Below are positions 8,905 to 18,794 of a DNA stretch of 64,000 nucleotides, in pieces. The notes beneath the pieces are model-generated. The model did not search any database and was not told where the DNA came from. It saw nothing but the letters and a program-made list of their open reading frames with translations. The DNA comes from Pseudomonas nitroreducens (lineage in GTDB: Bacteria > Pseudomonadota > Gammaproteobacteria > Pseudomonadales > Pseudomonadaceae), in assembly GCF_014204515.1 (NCBI RefSeq), contig NZ_JACHLI010000002.1:62001-126000 (forward strand), read 5' to 3'. Both the position numbers and the translations under genes were made by a program. How positions within the stretch are numbered: the first letter of the stretch is position 1; each line of letters opens with the position of its first letter.

Positions 8905-9312
8905 CTAAGGTCTTGTAAATGTGTTTCGCATCAGCAGGGGTGCCAACCAGCTGACCGCCAGGGTCAGCAGGTAGATGCCGAACAGCGCCAGGGGCGCCAG
9001 CGGCTTCACTCCTGCGAACGTCAGTGCGAAGAGCACTGCCGTCAGTATCAGCTTTCCCGCCTCACCGGCATAAAAGGACCGGACTATCAGCTGGGCAGAA
9101 CGCGCTCCGCTGTAACGGAACGCCTTGCGAGCAAAGTACAGATTCGGCAACCACGCAATCAGGCCTCCGAGCAATCCGGAATAACCTGCGACCGATCCCC
9201 GGGCAAACCACAGGGCTGCTGCACCGATAAGCAGCACCACCAGCTGGACGAGCAACAGGCGAAACGCCGGTTGGTGATGGAAGGGCAAACGATCGGGCTT
9301 GCGGGGTTCCAT
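8905..9312 (-). CDS. atpI: ATP synthase protein I (assembly factor)
   Basis: AtpI is a small membrane protein that helps assemble the c-ring. It has four hydrophobic segments and a basic C-terminus. I chose the ATG at 9310-9312 (MEPRKPDRLPFH, 135 residues), which fits pseudomonad AtpI proteins as I remember them. A GTG at 9343-9345 would add 11 residues but has no ribosome-binding site. It is the first gene of the atp operon. Confidence 0.85.
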   Translation of the reverse strand: MEPRKPDRLPFHHQPAFRLLLVQLVVLLIGAAALWFARGSVAGYSGLLGGLIAWLPNLYFARKAFRYSGARSAQLIVRSFYAGEAGKLILTAVLFALTFAGVKPLAPLALFGIYLLTLAVSWLAPLLMRNTFTRP

Positions 9313-9390
9313 CTTCAGCTCACAGTCCTCTGGCGTCGGCTTCACAAATCAACAACTTGGCATACTTTGTGCCGACAAAATTGCGCGCAG

Positions 9391-9420
9391 AGTATAGGGG
9401 GCTGCAGGGCCCCCGTTCAA
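9391..9420 (-). promoter_or_regulatory. Predicted sigma70 promoter of the atp operon
   Basis: Reading the minus strand, TTGAAC (complement of 9415-9420) and TATACT (complement of 9391-9396) are 18 bases apart. The predicted transcript would begin near 9384, about 70 bases before atpI. The whole spacer is G/C-rich and can fold on itself: GGGGGC and GCCCCC around CCTGCA. Confidence 0.55.
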
Positions 9421-9465
9421 CCGTCAGGTAGTGATTTCCGACGACCCCCTACATAGCCTTTCGTA

Positions 9466-10338
9466 TCAGCGTATGTGGGCCAGCACGCCCTGCAGCTCGT
9501 CGAGGGAGTTGTAGCGGATCACCAGTTGACCCTTGCCCTTCTGTCCGTGGCGAATCTGCACCGGAGCGCCCAGGCGCTCGGCCAGGCGCTGTTCCAGGCG
9601 GCTGATGTCCGGGTCGGTCCTGACCGCTTTGACAGGTTCCTCCGGCGCGTTCAGCCACTGGCGTACCAGTGCTTCGGTCTGACGCACGGTGAAACCGCGT
9701 GCGACAACATGTCGCGCACCTTCGACCTGCCGATTCTCCGGCAGTCCGAGCAGGGCGCGGGCATGGCCCATTTCCAGGTCGCCGTGGGACAGCAGGGTCT
9801 TGATCTCTTCCGGCAGGGCAATCAGGCGCAGCAGGTTGGCCACGGTTACGCGGGATTTGCCCACGGCGTCGGCGACCTGCTGCTGGGTCAGCTGGAATTC
9901 CTGCTGCAGGCGCTGCAGCGCGGCGGCTTCCTCGATGGGATTGAGGTCCTCGCGCTGGATGTTCTCGATCAGCGCCATGGCGATGGCGGCTTCGTCGGGC
10001 ACTTCGCGGACCATGGCCGGGATCTTGTCCAGGCCGGCCTGCTGGCTGGCGCGCCAGCGGCGTTCGCCGGCGATGATCTCGTAGCGGCCCTTGTCGATCG
10101 GGCGCACCACGATCGGCTGCATCACGCCCTGGGCCTTGATCGACTGGGCGAGTTCCTCGAGGGCCTGCGGGTCCATGTCGCGGCGGGGCTGGTACTTGCC
10201 GCGCTGGATCAGGTCCAGCGGCAGGTGCTGCAGCTCCCGGCTGTCCACCTGAACGGCCTCTTCCTGCAGCGTCGCGGCGCTGGAGCCGCTGAGCAGGGCG
10301 TCCAGTCCGCGTCCCAGACCTCGTTTCTTGGCGGCCAT
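9466..10338 (-). CDS. parB: Chromosome partitioning protein ParB
   Basis: ParB binds parS centromere sites near the origin and spreads as a CTP-dependent clamp to drive segregation with ParA. The 290-residue protein starts with the ParA-contacting motif GLGRGLDALL, then the CTP-binding region (YQPRRDMD, ERRWRASQ), a helix-turn-helix (TQQQVADAVGKSRVTVANLLRL) and a C-terminal dimer domain. Two perfect parS sites lie in recF in this window. It is the last gene of mnmG-rsmG-parA-parB. Confidence 0.97.
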   Translation of the reverse strand: MAAKKRGLGRGLDALLSGSSAATLQEEAVQVDSRELQHLPLDLIQRGKYQPRRDMDPQALEELAQSIKAQGVMQPIVVRPIDKGRYEIIAGERRWRASQQAGLDKIPAMVREVPDEAAIAMALIENIQREDLNPIEEAAALQRLQQEFQLTQQQVADAVGKSRVTVANLLRLIALPEEIKTLLSHGDLEMGHARALLGLPENRQVEGARHVVARGFTVRQTEALVRQWLNAPEEPVKAVRTDPDISRLEQRLAERLGAPVQIRHGQKGKGQLVIRYNSLDELQGVLAHIR

Positions 10339-10355
10339 GCGGGTTCCTTAATCTC

Positions 10356-11144
10356 TTAGGCGGTTGCGGTGCTGCGAGCGGCGCGCTGGCGGCGCACCAG
10401 TTCGCCGGCCAGCGCCAGGTAGGCGAGAGCACCGCGCGATTGCTTGTCGTAGACCAGCGCCGGCATGCCGAAGCTGGGTGCCTCGGCCAGTCGCACGTTA
10501 CGCGGGATCACGGTGGTGTAGAGCTTGTCGGCGAAGTGTTCCTGCAACTGCGCGCTGACGTCGTTGGTCAGGCTGATGCGCGGGTCATACATGGTGCGCA
10601 GCAGGCCTTCGATCTTCAGCGCCGGGTTCAGGCGCTCGGCGATGCGCTGGATGCTGTTCATCAGGTCGGTCAGGCCCTCCAGCGCGTAGTACTCGCACTG
10701 CATGGGAATGATCACGCCGTCCGCGGCGGACAGGGCGTTGACCGTGAGCATCGACAGCGACGGCGGGCAGTCGATGAGGATGAAGTCGTAGTTCTCGCGG
10801 ATCGGCGCCAGCGCATGGCGCAGGCGGTGTTCCTTCATGTCCATCTCCAGCAGCACCACTTCCGCCGCGGTGAGGTCGCGGTTGGCGGGCAGCAGCTGGT
10901 AGCCACCGTGCTCGGAGAACTGCATGGCCTGGGCCAGGTCGCATTCGCCGGTGAGCACGTCGTAGATGGAATGGTCCAGGGACAACTTATCCACACCGCT
11001 GCCGGTGGTGGCGTTGCCCTGTGGATCAAGGTCGATCAGCAGCACGCGGCGCTTGGTGGCGACCAGCGATGCCGCGAGGTTGATACAGGTCGTGGTCTTG
11101 CCGACGCCGCCCTTCTGGTTGGCGATCGCGAATACCTTAGCCAT
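10356..11144 (-). CDS. parA: Chromosome partitioning ATPase ParA (Soj)
   Basis: ParA is the ATPase that moves ParB-parS complexes on the nucleoid. The 262-residue protein begins at the ATG 11142-11144 (MAKVFAIANQ); an upstream GTG at 11154-11156 would add four residues and is less likely. It carries the deviant Walker A KGGVGKTT, the switch region LLIDLDPQGNATTG and Walker B FILIDCPPSLS. A perfect DnaA box (10987-10995) is embedded in its coding sequence. Confidence 0.97.
   Translation of the reverse strand: MAKVFAIANQKGGVGKTTTCINLAASLVATKRRVLLIDLDPQGNATTGSGVDKLSLDHSIYDVLTGECDLAQAMQFSEHGGYQLLPANRDLTAAEVVLLEMDMKEHRLRHALAPIRENYDFILIDCPPSLSMLTVNALSAADGVIIPMQCEYYALEGLTDLMNSIQRIAERLNPALKIEGLLRTMYDPRISLTNDVSAQLQEHFADKLYTTVIPRNVRLAEAPSFGMPALVYDKQSRGALAYLALAGELVRRQRAARSTATA
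10987..10995 (+). promoter_or_regulatory. Perfect DnaA box inside parA
   Basis: TTATCCACA, an exact match to the high-affinity DnaA box, lies within parA codons for Val-Asp-Lys. It is one of nine exact matches between 711 and 18731. Confidence 0.6.
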
Positions 11145-11162
11145 GGTTTTCCCCACTCCCCG

Positions 11163-11812
11163 TCATGCAGTGCGGCGCAGTATCAGCAGATGGCGCTGGC
11201 CTTGGCAACCCGGCACCGCCAGAGCGCGTTCGGCTTCGACCCGGAAATCTTCCGGGAGTGCCGCGAGCTCGTCGCTGGGGTGCACGCCTTTCATGGCCAG
11301 CCAGTTGGTCTGGGTGTCGCCGAGATGGCGTGTCCAGTTGGTGAAGTCTTCGAGGCTGCTGAAGGCTCGCGAGACGATGCCGTGGAACGGCTGCTCAGGC
11401 TGAAAGGCTTCCACCCGGCTGTGGATAACCTGCAGGTTGCCCAGCTTGAGTTCGAGCTTCACCTGGGTGAGGAAGCGGGTCTTCTTGCCGTTGCTGTCCA
11501 GCAGGGTCAGGGACTTGCCAGGGAACAGGATGGCCAGCGGGATGCCGGGCATGCCGCCGCCGCTGCCGACATCCAGCCAGCGTTCGCCGCCGGCGGCTTC
11601 GAACGACGGCACGATGCTCAGGCTGTCGAGCAGGTGGCGGGAGACCATTTCATCCACATCGCGCACGGCGGTGAGGTTGTAGGCCTTGTTCCACTTGGCC
11701 AGCAGGGCCAGGTAGTCCAGCAGGCGCTGCTGGGTCGCAGTGTCGATATCCAGGCCGAGCGTCTGGATGCCACGCGCGAGTTCTTCGGCGTGGCGGGCAG
11801 TGACCAGGGACA

Positions 11813-11813
<1 letters not shown>
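11163..11813 (-). CDS. rsmG: 16S rRNA (guanine(527)-N7)-methyltransferase
   Basis: RsmG (GidB) methylates N7 of G527 in 16S rRNA using S-adenosylmethionine; its loss gives low-level streptomycin resistance. The 216-residue protein has the SAM motif WLDVGSGGGMPGIPLAI and the VSRAF segment. The start ATG overlaps the mnmG stop codon by one base (TGATG), indicating translational coupling. Confidence 0.97.
11420..11428 (-). promoter_or_regulatory. Perfect DnaA box inside rsmG
   Basis: TGTGGATAA on the plus strand (TTATCCACA on minus) is an exact DnaA-box match inside the rsmG reading frame, part of the origin-proximal cluster. Confidence 0.55.
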
Positions 11814-13705
<1,892 letters not shown>

Positions 13706-14253
13706 CACGCACCTCGTGCCTGTTGATCAAGGAGAAAGAAGAGAGCCGGACAGTATAGGGGTTAAGGGCTTTCGATTGAAGGCACCTGAACAAAAAATAG
13801 CCAACGGGTACTGTCAGCCTCTATAGAAAATAAAAGAGAGGAATCTTTTTAAATCTTTTTAGAGCTTGTGTTTATGTATGGTGAAGCCGTTTTCTGTGGA
13901 TAACCTATTGCAGACCAGATACAGCCATGCTTTCAGCGCCTAACAACCCTGTGTCGATGCTGTACGGGGACAGGGGATCTCCCGTGTTCAGCCTGTGGAT
14001 GGATTGCCATGTTATCAACAGGCGTATTTACACACAGTCTGATGCAGGGGTTGTTAACCTGGCTGTACGTGACTTTTCCACAGGGTTCACGGAAGCCTGT
14101 GGAAGATGGCTTTATATGCCAGAAAAGCCCGTATGGTGAGGCTTCCAGTGAAATTCAAGCTGTGGATAGCCGATTGCTTTGCGGAGTGGCGAGCAGCCGG
14201 AAGCGCGATGACGGAAGGACTCCGTCACCGGTAGGAATAAGTCGTTTTGTGGA
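13706..14253. other. mnmG-mnmE intergenic region, second origin-like module
   Basis: This 548-base region contains no convincing gene. It holds an AT-rich stretch (13820-13870) with a perfect tandem 10-mer AATCTTTTTA at 13842-13851 and 13852-13861, resembling the 13-mers of DNA-unwinding elements. One perfect DnaA box lies at 13895-13903 (TGTGGATAA). Near matches lie at 14012-14020 (TTATCAACA), 14074-14082 (TTTTCCACA), 14161-14169 (TGTGGATAG) and 14248-14256 (TGTGGATTA). TCTATAGAAA at 13820-13829 recurs in the rpmH-dnaA region at 18389-18398. I infer an origin module or DnaA-titrating region. Confidence 0.6.
13752..13780 (-). promoter_or_regulatory. Predicted promoter of mnmG-rsmG-parAB
   Basis: On the minus strand TTCAAT (complement of 13775-13780) and TATACT (complement of 13752-13757) are 17 bases apart. 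Transcription would start near 13745, about 40 bases before mnmG. The -10 is strong, the -35 weak. Confidence 0.45.
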
Positions 14254-15621
14254 TTACTTGCCGATGCAGAAGCTGGAGAAGATGCGCCCCAGCAGGTCGT
14301 CCGGCGTAAAGGCACCGGTAATCTCGCCCAGGGCCTGCTGAGCCTGACGCAGGTCTTCGGCCAGCAGTTCGCCTGCGCCGCTCAGGGTGAGCTGTGTGCG
14401 GCCGTGCTCGAGGCTGTCTCCGGCCAGGCGCAGGGCCTCCAGATGGCGGCGGCGGGCGCTGAAGCTGCTCTCGGCAGTCTGTTCGAAGCCCATGCAGGCC
14501 TTCAGGTGCTCGCGCAGCAGGTCCAGGCCATGGCCGGAGCGGGCGGACAGGGTGATGGTGACGTGGCCGTCAGCGCTTTCTTCCAGGCCGATGCTTTCTG
14601 TGGATAAATCCGCCTTGTTGCGGATCAGGGTCACGTGCGCCGGATCCGGGCGGCTGTCGAGAAACTCCGGCCACAGCGCGAAGGGATCGCTGGCCTCGGC
14701 CGCGGTGGAGTCGACCACCAGCAGCACGCGATCGGCCTCATTGATGGCCTTCAGCGCGCGTTCCACGCCGATCTTTTCCACATGGTCATCGGTGCTGCGC
14801 AGGCCGGCGGTGTCGATGATGTGCAGCGGCATGCCGTCGATGTGGATATGTTCGCGCAGCACGTCGCGGGTGGTGCCGGCGATATCGGTGACGATGGCCG
14901 CTTCACGCCCCGCCAGGGCATTCAGCAGGCTCGATTTGCCGGCATTGGGGCGCCCGGCGATCACGACGGTCATGCCATCGCGCAGCAGCGCACCCTGGCC
15001 GGCTTCGCGCAGCACTGCAGCCAGCTCGGCACGGACCGTGTCCAGCTGAGAGAGAACGTGGCCATCAGCGAGGAAATCGATTTCCTCTTCCGGGAAGTCG
15101 ATGGCGGCTTCGACATACATGCGCAGGCCGATCAGTTGGTCGGTCAAGTTGTGCACACGCTTGGAGAACTCGCCCTGCAGCGAGCGCACGGCGTTGCGCG
15201 CGGCCTGGGCCGAGCTGGCCTCGATGAGGTCGGCAATGGCTTCGGCCTGGGCCAGGTCGAGCTTGTCGTTGAGGAAGGCGCGTTCGCTGAACTCGCCGGG
15301 ACGGGCCTGGCGCGCGCCCAGCTCCAGGCAACGCTGCAGCAGCATGTCCATCACCACCGGGCCGCCGTGGCCTTGCAGCTCGAGCACATCTTCGCCGGTG
15401 AAGGAGTTCGGGCCGGGGAAGTACAGCAGCAGGCCTTCATCGATGACGTCACCGTCGTCGGCGTGGAACGGGCCGTAGTGTGCGTAGCGCGGTTGTGGCT
15501 CGCGGCCGCTGAGGGTGATGGCCATGGCGCGCGCACGAGGGCCGGAGACGCGGACGATACCCACGCCGCCACGGCCCTGGGCGGTGGCGACGGCGGCGAT
15601 GGTTTCACGGGTTGCATTCAT
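14254..15621 (-). CDS. mnmE: tRNA modification GTPase MnmE
   Basis: MnmE (TrmE) is the K-dependent GTPase partner of MnmG in U34 modification. The 455-residue protein has an N-terminal folate-binding domain, an inserted G domain with GRPNAGKSSLLN, DIAGTTRD, DTAGL and NKADL, and the C-terminal CIGK with the conserved cysteine. It is downstream of yidC but separated by a terminator, and has a DnaA box at 15667 just upstream of its start. Confidence 0.98.
   Translation of the reverse strand: MNATRETIAAVATAQGRGGVGIVRVSGPRARAMAITLSGREPQPRYAHYGPFHADDGDVIDEGLLLYFPGPNSFTGEDVLELQGHGGPVVMDMLLQRCLELGARQARPGEFSERAFLNDKLDLAQAEAIADLIEASSAQAARNAVRSLQGEFSKRVHNLTDQLIGLRMYVEAAIDFPEEEIDFLADGHVLSQLDTVRAELAAVLREAGQGALLRDGMTVVIAGRPNAGKSSLLNALAGREAAIVTDIAGTTRDVLREHIHIDGMPLHIIDTAGLRSTDDHVEKIGVERALKAINEADRVLLVVDSTAAEASDPFALWPEFLDSRPDPAHVTLIRNKADLSTESIGLEESADGHVTITLSARSGHGLDLLREHLKACMGFEQTAESSFSARRRHLEALRLAGDSLEHGRTQLTLSGAGELLAEDLRQAQQALGEITGAFTPDDLLGRIFSSFCIGK
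14599..14607 (-). promoter_or_regulatory. Perfect DnaA box inside mnmE
   Basis: TGTGGATAA on the plus strand is an exact DnaA-box match within the mnmE G-domain coding region. Confidence 0.55.
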
Positions 15622-15666
15622 GTCGGCGGTCTCGCGGTTGTTCTCGTGGCGCTCGAAGAATCAAGG

Positions 15667-15675
15667 TTATCCACA
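15667..15675 (+). promoter_or_regulatory. Perfect DnaA box upstream of mnmE
   Basis: TTATCCACA lies 46 bases upstream of the mnmE start, between the yidC terminator and the gene. DnaA bound here could affect mnmE transcription, or the box may simply belong to the origin-proximal cluster. Confidence 0.6.
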
Positions 15676-15679
15676 TAGC

Positions 15680-15701
15680 AAAACGCCCCACGAGGGGGCG
15701 T
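15680..15701 (-). terminator. Terminator after yidC
   Basis: On the minus strand ACGCCCC and GGGGCGT form a 7-bp stem with a five-base loop, followed by TTTTGC. It lies between yidC and mnmE, so the two are probably only partly co-transcribed. Confidence 0.6.
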
Positions 15702-15728
15702 CTTGTCGATCAGCATCGGGGGGCGATA

Positions 15729-17474
15729 TCAGGCAGAAGCCTTCTTCGCCGCCGCTTCGATCCGACGGGTAATGTACCACTGCTGTGCGATGGACAGGCA
15801 GTTGTTCACAACCCAGTACAGCACCAGACCGGCCGGGAACCACAGGAAGAAGAAGGTGAAGATGATCGGCATCAGCTTCATCACCTTGGCCTGCATGGGG
15901 TCCGGCGGCGTCGGGTTGAGCATCTGCTGCACCAGCATGGTGGCGCCCATGATGATCGGCAGGATGAAGAACGGATCCTTCACCGAGAGGTCGACGATCC
16001 AGCCCAGCCACGGGGCCTGGCGCATCTCGACGCTTTCCAGGAGTACCCAGTACAGGGAGAGGAAGACCGGCATCTGCACCAGGATCGGCAGGCAGCCGCC
16101 CAGCGGGTTGATCTTCTCTTTCTTGTACAGCTCCATCATTGCCTGGGACATCTTCTGGCGATCATCGCCATGCTGTTCCTTCAGCGCAGCCAGTTTCGGC
16201 GACACGGCGCGCATGCGGGCCATGGAGCGGTAGCTGGCGGCGGACAGCGGGAAGAAGGCCAGTTTGATGACGATGGTCAGGAAGATGATCGACCAGCCCC
16301 AGTTACCCACCAGGTTGTGGATATGTTGCAGCAGCCAGAAGATCGGCTGGGCGATGAACCACAGCGGACCGTAGTCGACGGTCAGTTCCAGACCCGGGGA
16401 CAGTTCCTTCAGGTACGCCTGCAGTTTCGGGCCGGCATACAGGGTCATGCTGGTTTCGCCCTTGGCTCCCGGCGCAACGCTCAGGTTGGGACCGGTGTAG
16501 CCGACGATGTAGTTGCCCTGGGCATCCTTGCGGGTCATCACGCTGTGGGTATCGCCCTTGGCGGGTACCCAGGCGGTGACGAAGTAGTGCTGCAGCCAGG
16601 CTACCCAGCCACCCTGGACGGTTTCCTTGAACTGCTCCTTGTCCATGTCCTTCATGGACACTTTCACGTAGGGCTTTTCAGGGGTCCAGACCGCGGCGCC
16701 GAGGTAGGTCGATACGCCGGTAGCGGTGGTGGAGGACGGGTCGACGCTGGCGTCACGCTTGAGCTGGGCGAACAGCGAAGCGTTCCACGGTTTGTCGCTC
16801 TGGTTGTCGATCAGGTAGCTCACGCCAACCTGATAGGCATCTGGGTTGATGCACTCGAGCTTCTTCTGCGCCTTTTCCTTCTCGGTGCAGTCGTTCTTCA
16901 GACCGCGATGGAAGGTGAAACGCTTGATGTAGCTGACGCCAGCCTGTGCATAAGTCAGGTCGACGACCATCTGGTCCTGGCCGTCGGCCAGTTCGTAGAC
17001 AGGCTTGGCGGTGGCGTAAAGCGGGCGACCGCTGGCAGCGGCATCCGGGCCGTTGGCGCCGGTCAGGCCGCTCTGGGCCAGGTAGGTACGCTGCTGATCA
17101 CGCTCGAACAGCGGGAACGGTACGTCCGGACGATCCTGGCGCAGCGGGTACTGGGTCAGGCCGAGCTTGACCACGTCGCCGCCGCGCGGGTCGATGGCGA
17201 GGTCCAGGACATCGGTCTTCACGCGGATCAGCTGGTCACTGGCCGCCGGCTTCTGCTCGGTGGGCAGGCTGGCCTGGGCGTTCTGCGTGGTGGGGACGTC
17301 GGCATTGGCCGCGTTGCCGGCAGGCACGGAAGTGTCCGGCAGGCCTTCAGTCTGATTGAAGGTCGCGGTCTGCGCCGGCAGTTCGGGCTGGCCGTAGTCC
17401 TTGTTCCACTGGAGAACCAGCGCATAGGACACGATTGCCAGGGCGACGAATAGGATTGAACGTTTGATGTCCAT
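15729..17474 (-). CDS. yidC: Membrane protein insertase YidC
   Basis: YidC (Oxa1 family) inserts and folds inner-membrane proteins, alone or with SecYEG; subunit c of ATP synthase is a known client in E. coli. The 581-residue protein has the N-terminal anchor MDIKRSILFVALAIVSYALV, a large periplasmic beta domain, and a C-terminal insertase core with the cytoplasmic hairpin around NPLGGCLPILVQMPVF. It starts two bases after yidD. Confidence 0.98.
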   Translation of the reverse strand: MDIKRSILFVALAIVSYALVLQWNKDYGQPELPAQTATFNQTEGLPDTSVPAGNAANADVPTTQNAQASLPTEQKPAASDQLIRVKTDVLDLAIDPRGGDVVKLGLTQYPLRQDRPDVPFPLFERDQQRTYLAQSGLTGANGPDAAASGRPLYATAKPVYELADGQDQMVVDLTYAQAGVSYIKRFTFHRGLKNDCTEKEKAQKKLECINPDAYQVGVSYLIDNQSDKPWNASLFAQLKRDASVDPSSTTATGVSTYLGAAVWTPEKPYVKVSMKDMDKEQFKETVQGGWVAWLQHYFVTAWVPAKGDTHSVMTRKDAQGNYIVGYTGPNLSVAPGAKGETSMTLYAGPKLQAYLKELSPGLELTVDYGPLWFIAQPIFWLLQHIHNLVGNWGWSIIFLTIVIKLAFFPLSAASYRSMARMRAVSPKLAALKEQHGDDRQKMSQAMMELYKKEKINPLGGCLPILVQMPVFLSLYWVLLESVEMRQAPWLGWIVDLSVKDPFFILPIIMGATMLVQQMLNPTPPDPMQAKVMKLMPIIFTFFFLWFPAGLVLYWVVNNCLSIAQQWYITRRIEAAAKKASA

Positions 17475-17476
17475 GG

Positions 17477-17725
17477 TTACTCGGCCGTCGAGGAAGGGGC
17501 GGGCTTGGAAGGATCTGGCGGTACCGGATCGTAGCCACCGGGATGCCAGGGGTGGCAGCGGCCGAGGCGACGAGCGGCCAGCCAGCCACCACGCAGGAAG
17601 CCATGGGTTTCAATGGCTTCCTGCGCGTAGCAGGAACAGCTGGGGTAGAAACGACAGTGCCTGCCCATCATGGGACTGATGGCGTAGCGGTAAAACTGGA
17701 TCAGTAACAGCGCCAGTCTACGCAT
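17477..17725 (-). CDS. yidD: Membrane protein insertion efficiency factor YidD
   Basis: YidD is a small membrane-associated protein thought to assist YidC. The 82-residue form starts at the ATG 17723-17725 (MRRLALLLIQFYRYAISP), overlapping the end of rnpA by eight bases; a longer upstream reading frame runs over rnpA and is not credible. The three-cysteine block CRFYPSCSCYA and GYDPVP are family signatures. Confidence 0.93.
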   Translation of the reverse strand: MRRLALLLIQFYRYAISPMMGRHCRFYPSCSCYAQEAIETHGFLRGGWLAARRLGRCHPWHPGGYDPVPPDPSKPAPSSTAE

Positions 17726-18125
17726 GGGAACTGTCGGCCACTCCCGGAGATTCTGTCGAAGGTTCCGGGCTGGGCCGATTGCGCAACAGACGTTTCCAGA
17801 GCTTGCCGAACTGCTGGTGCAGCTCTTCATTCTCCAGATCGCCGAGCCCTTTGCGCGCGATCACCACGATATCCAGGCCGGCCAGCTTCTGCTGGTTATG
17901 CCGGAAGGACTCACGGAGAAGGCGTTTGAGGCGGTTGCGCTCGACGGCGAGCTTGACGTTCTTCTTGCCGATCACCAGGCCCAGACGGGGATGATCGAGA
18001 CCGTTTTCGCGCGCCAGCAGCAGGATGTGCTTGCCGGGAACCTTGGAGGTGGGGGAGTCGAAGACTGCTGTGAATTGCCGGGCTGTCAGAAGACGTTTAT
18101 CCCGGCTGAAATCTCGACTCACCAC
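17718..18125 (-). CDS. rnpA: Ribonuclease P protein component
   Basis: RnpA is the protein subunit of RNase P, which trims the 5' leader of tRNA precursors. The 135-residue basic protein has the RNR motif (VERNRLKRLLRESFR). It starts at one of two tandem GTG codons (18120-18125); I kept the first, giving MVSRDFSRDKRL as in relatives. It lies 14 bases after rpmH. Confidence 0.96.
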   Translation of the reverse strand: MVSRDFSRDKRLLTARQFTAVFDSPTSKVPGKHILLLARENGLDHPRLGLVIGKKNVKLAVERNRLKRLLRESFRHNQQKLAGLDIVVIARKGLGDLENEELHQQFGKLWKRLLRNRPSPEPSTESPGVADSSHA

Positions 18126-18139
18126 CTGTGTCAGACAAA

Positions 18140-18274
18140 TCAGACGGTCAGACGCTTACGGCCTTTGGCGCGACGACGCGACAGAACCTGACGACCGTTC
18201 TTGGTGGCCATACGAGCGCGGAAGCCGTGCACGCGAGCGCGCTTGAGGGTGCTGGGTTGGAAAGTACGTTTCAT
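18140..18274 (-). CDS. rpmH: 50S ribosomal protein L34
   Basis: This 44-residue, highly basic protein reads MKRTFQPSTLKRARVHGFRA onward and ends RRRAKGRKRLTV, a full match to bacterial L34 of the large ribosomal subunit. It is first in the operon rpmH-rnpA-yidD-yidC next to the origin, and is preceded by a good promoter at 18335-18363. Confidence 0.98.
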   Translation of the reverse strand: MKRTFQPSTLKRARVHGFRARMATKNGRQVLSRRRAKGRKRLTV

Positions 18275-18334
18275 GATTCGGTACCTGGGTTTGACGACAT
18301 GAGGTCGCAGTGACCCCGTTTAAAGAGACCGGCG

Positions 18335-18363
18335 ATTCTAGTGAAATCGGGCGGTCAGGTCAA
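18335..18363 (-). promoter_or_regulatory. Sigma70-type promoter of rpmH operon
   Basis: On the minus strand TTGACC (complement of 18358-18363) and TAGAAT (complement of 18335-18340) are exactly 17 bases apart. The transcript would start near 18328, 54 bases before rpmH. This is one of the best promoter matches in the window. Confidence 0.75.
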
Positions 18364-18747
18364 TTTCCAACCAGGCCCGGATACAAAATCTATAGAAAGG
18401 GAGGAAATCTCTTTTTTAAAGATTGAAGCGATGATTATGTTTAGGCGGGCACTTGCCTGTGCATAACTCAGTCCGGGTCTTTGCGCTGGCGGTTCCGGGG
18501 CAATGATAACCCTGTCGGGAAGACGTGGGCGGCTTGTGTGAGGCCGGTTGGAAAGCTGGGTATGGAATGGAGTTTTTTCCACAGCGATTTTTTCCACAGA
18601 ACCATCAACCGAGTCTTCCCCTGCCCCATCAAGCGGTTATCCACAAGGTTCAAGGCGCTACAACCCGACCGCCGGTAAAATCATTAACACCTTGATTTTG
18701 CTTGCATCTCAGCGCTGTTAACTGTGGATAAGTTGGTCTCGCGGGGA

Positions 18748-18753
18748 TACAAT
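18748..18753 (+). promoter_or_regulatory. Probable -10 element of dnaA
   Basis: TACAAT lies about 42 bases before the dnaA GTG. The expected -35 position overlaps the perfect DnaA box at 18723-18731, which fits autorepression by DnaA, although no good -35 hexamer is visible. Confidence 0.4.
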
Positions 18754-18794
18754 GGCGGTCTGTTTCGCTTTGCGACTTCTTTTGGGGGATATCC

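Larger units (their letters stand above)
18275..18794. other. Replication origin oriC (rpmH-dnaA intergenic)
   Basis: The 520-base region between divergent rpmH and dnaA carries perfect DnaA boxes at 18637-18645 (TTATCCACA) and 18723-18731 (TGTGGATAA). Near matches lie at 18458-18466 (TGTGCATAA), 18575-18583 and 18590-18598 (both TTTTCCACA). The AT-rich stretch 18384-18440 contains AATCTCTTTTTTA (18406-18418), which resembles the 13-mer of unwinding elements. This is the location of oriC in pseudomonads. The rpmH promoter also lies here. Confidence 0.88.

Noticed and set aside
13812..14139. Small plus-strand frames in the mnmG-mnmE gap
   Set aside because: They are short, overlap the DnaA boxes and AT-rich block, lack ribosome-binding sites and resemble no known protein.
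15612..17453. 613-codon plus-strand frame opposite yidC
   Set aside because: It is an antisense shadow of a conserved gene; no ribosome-binding site or known domain.
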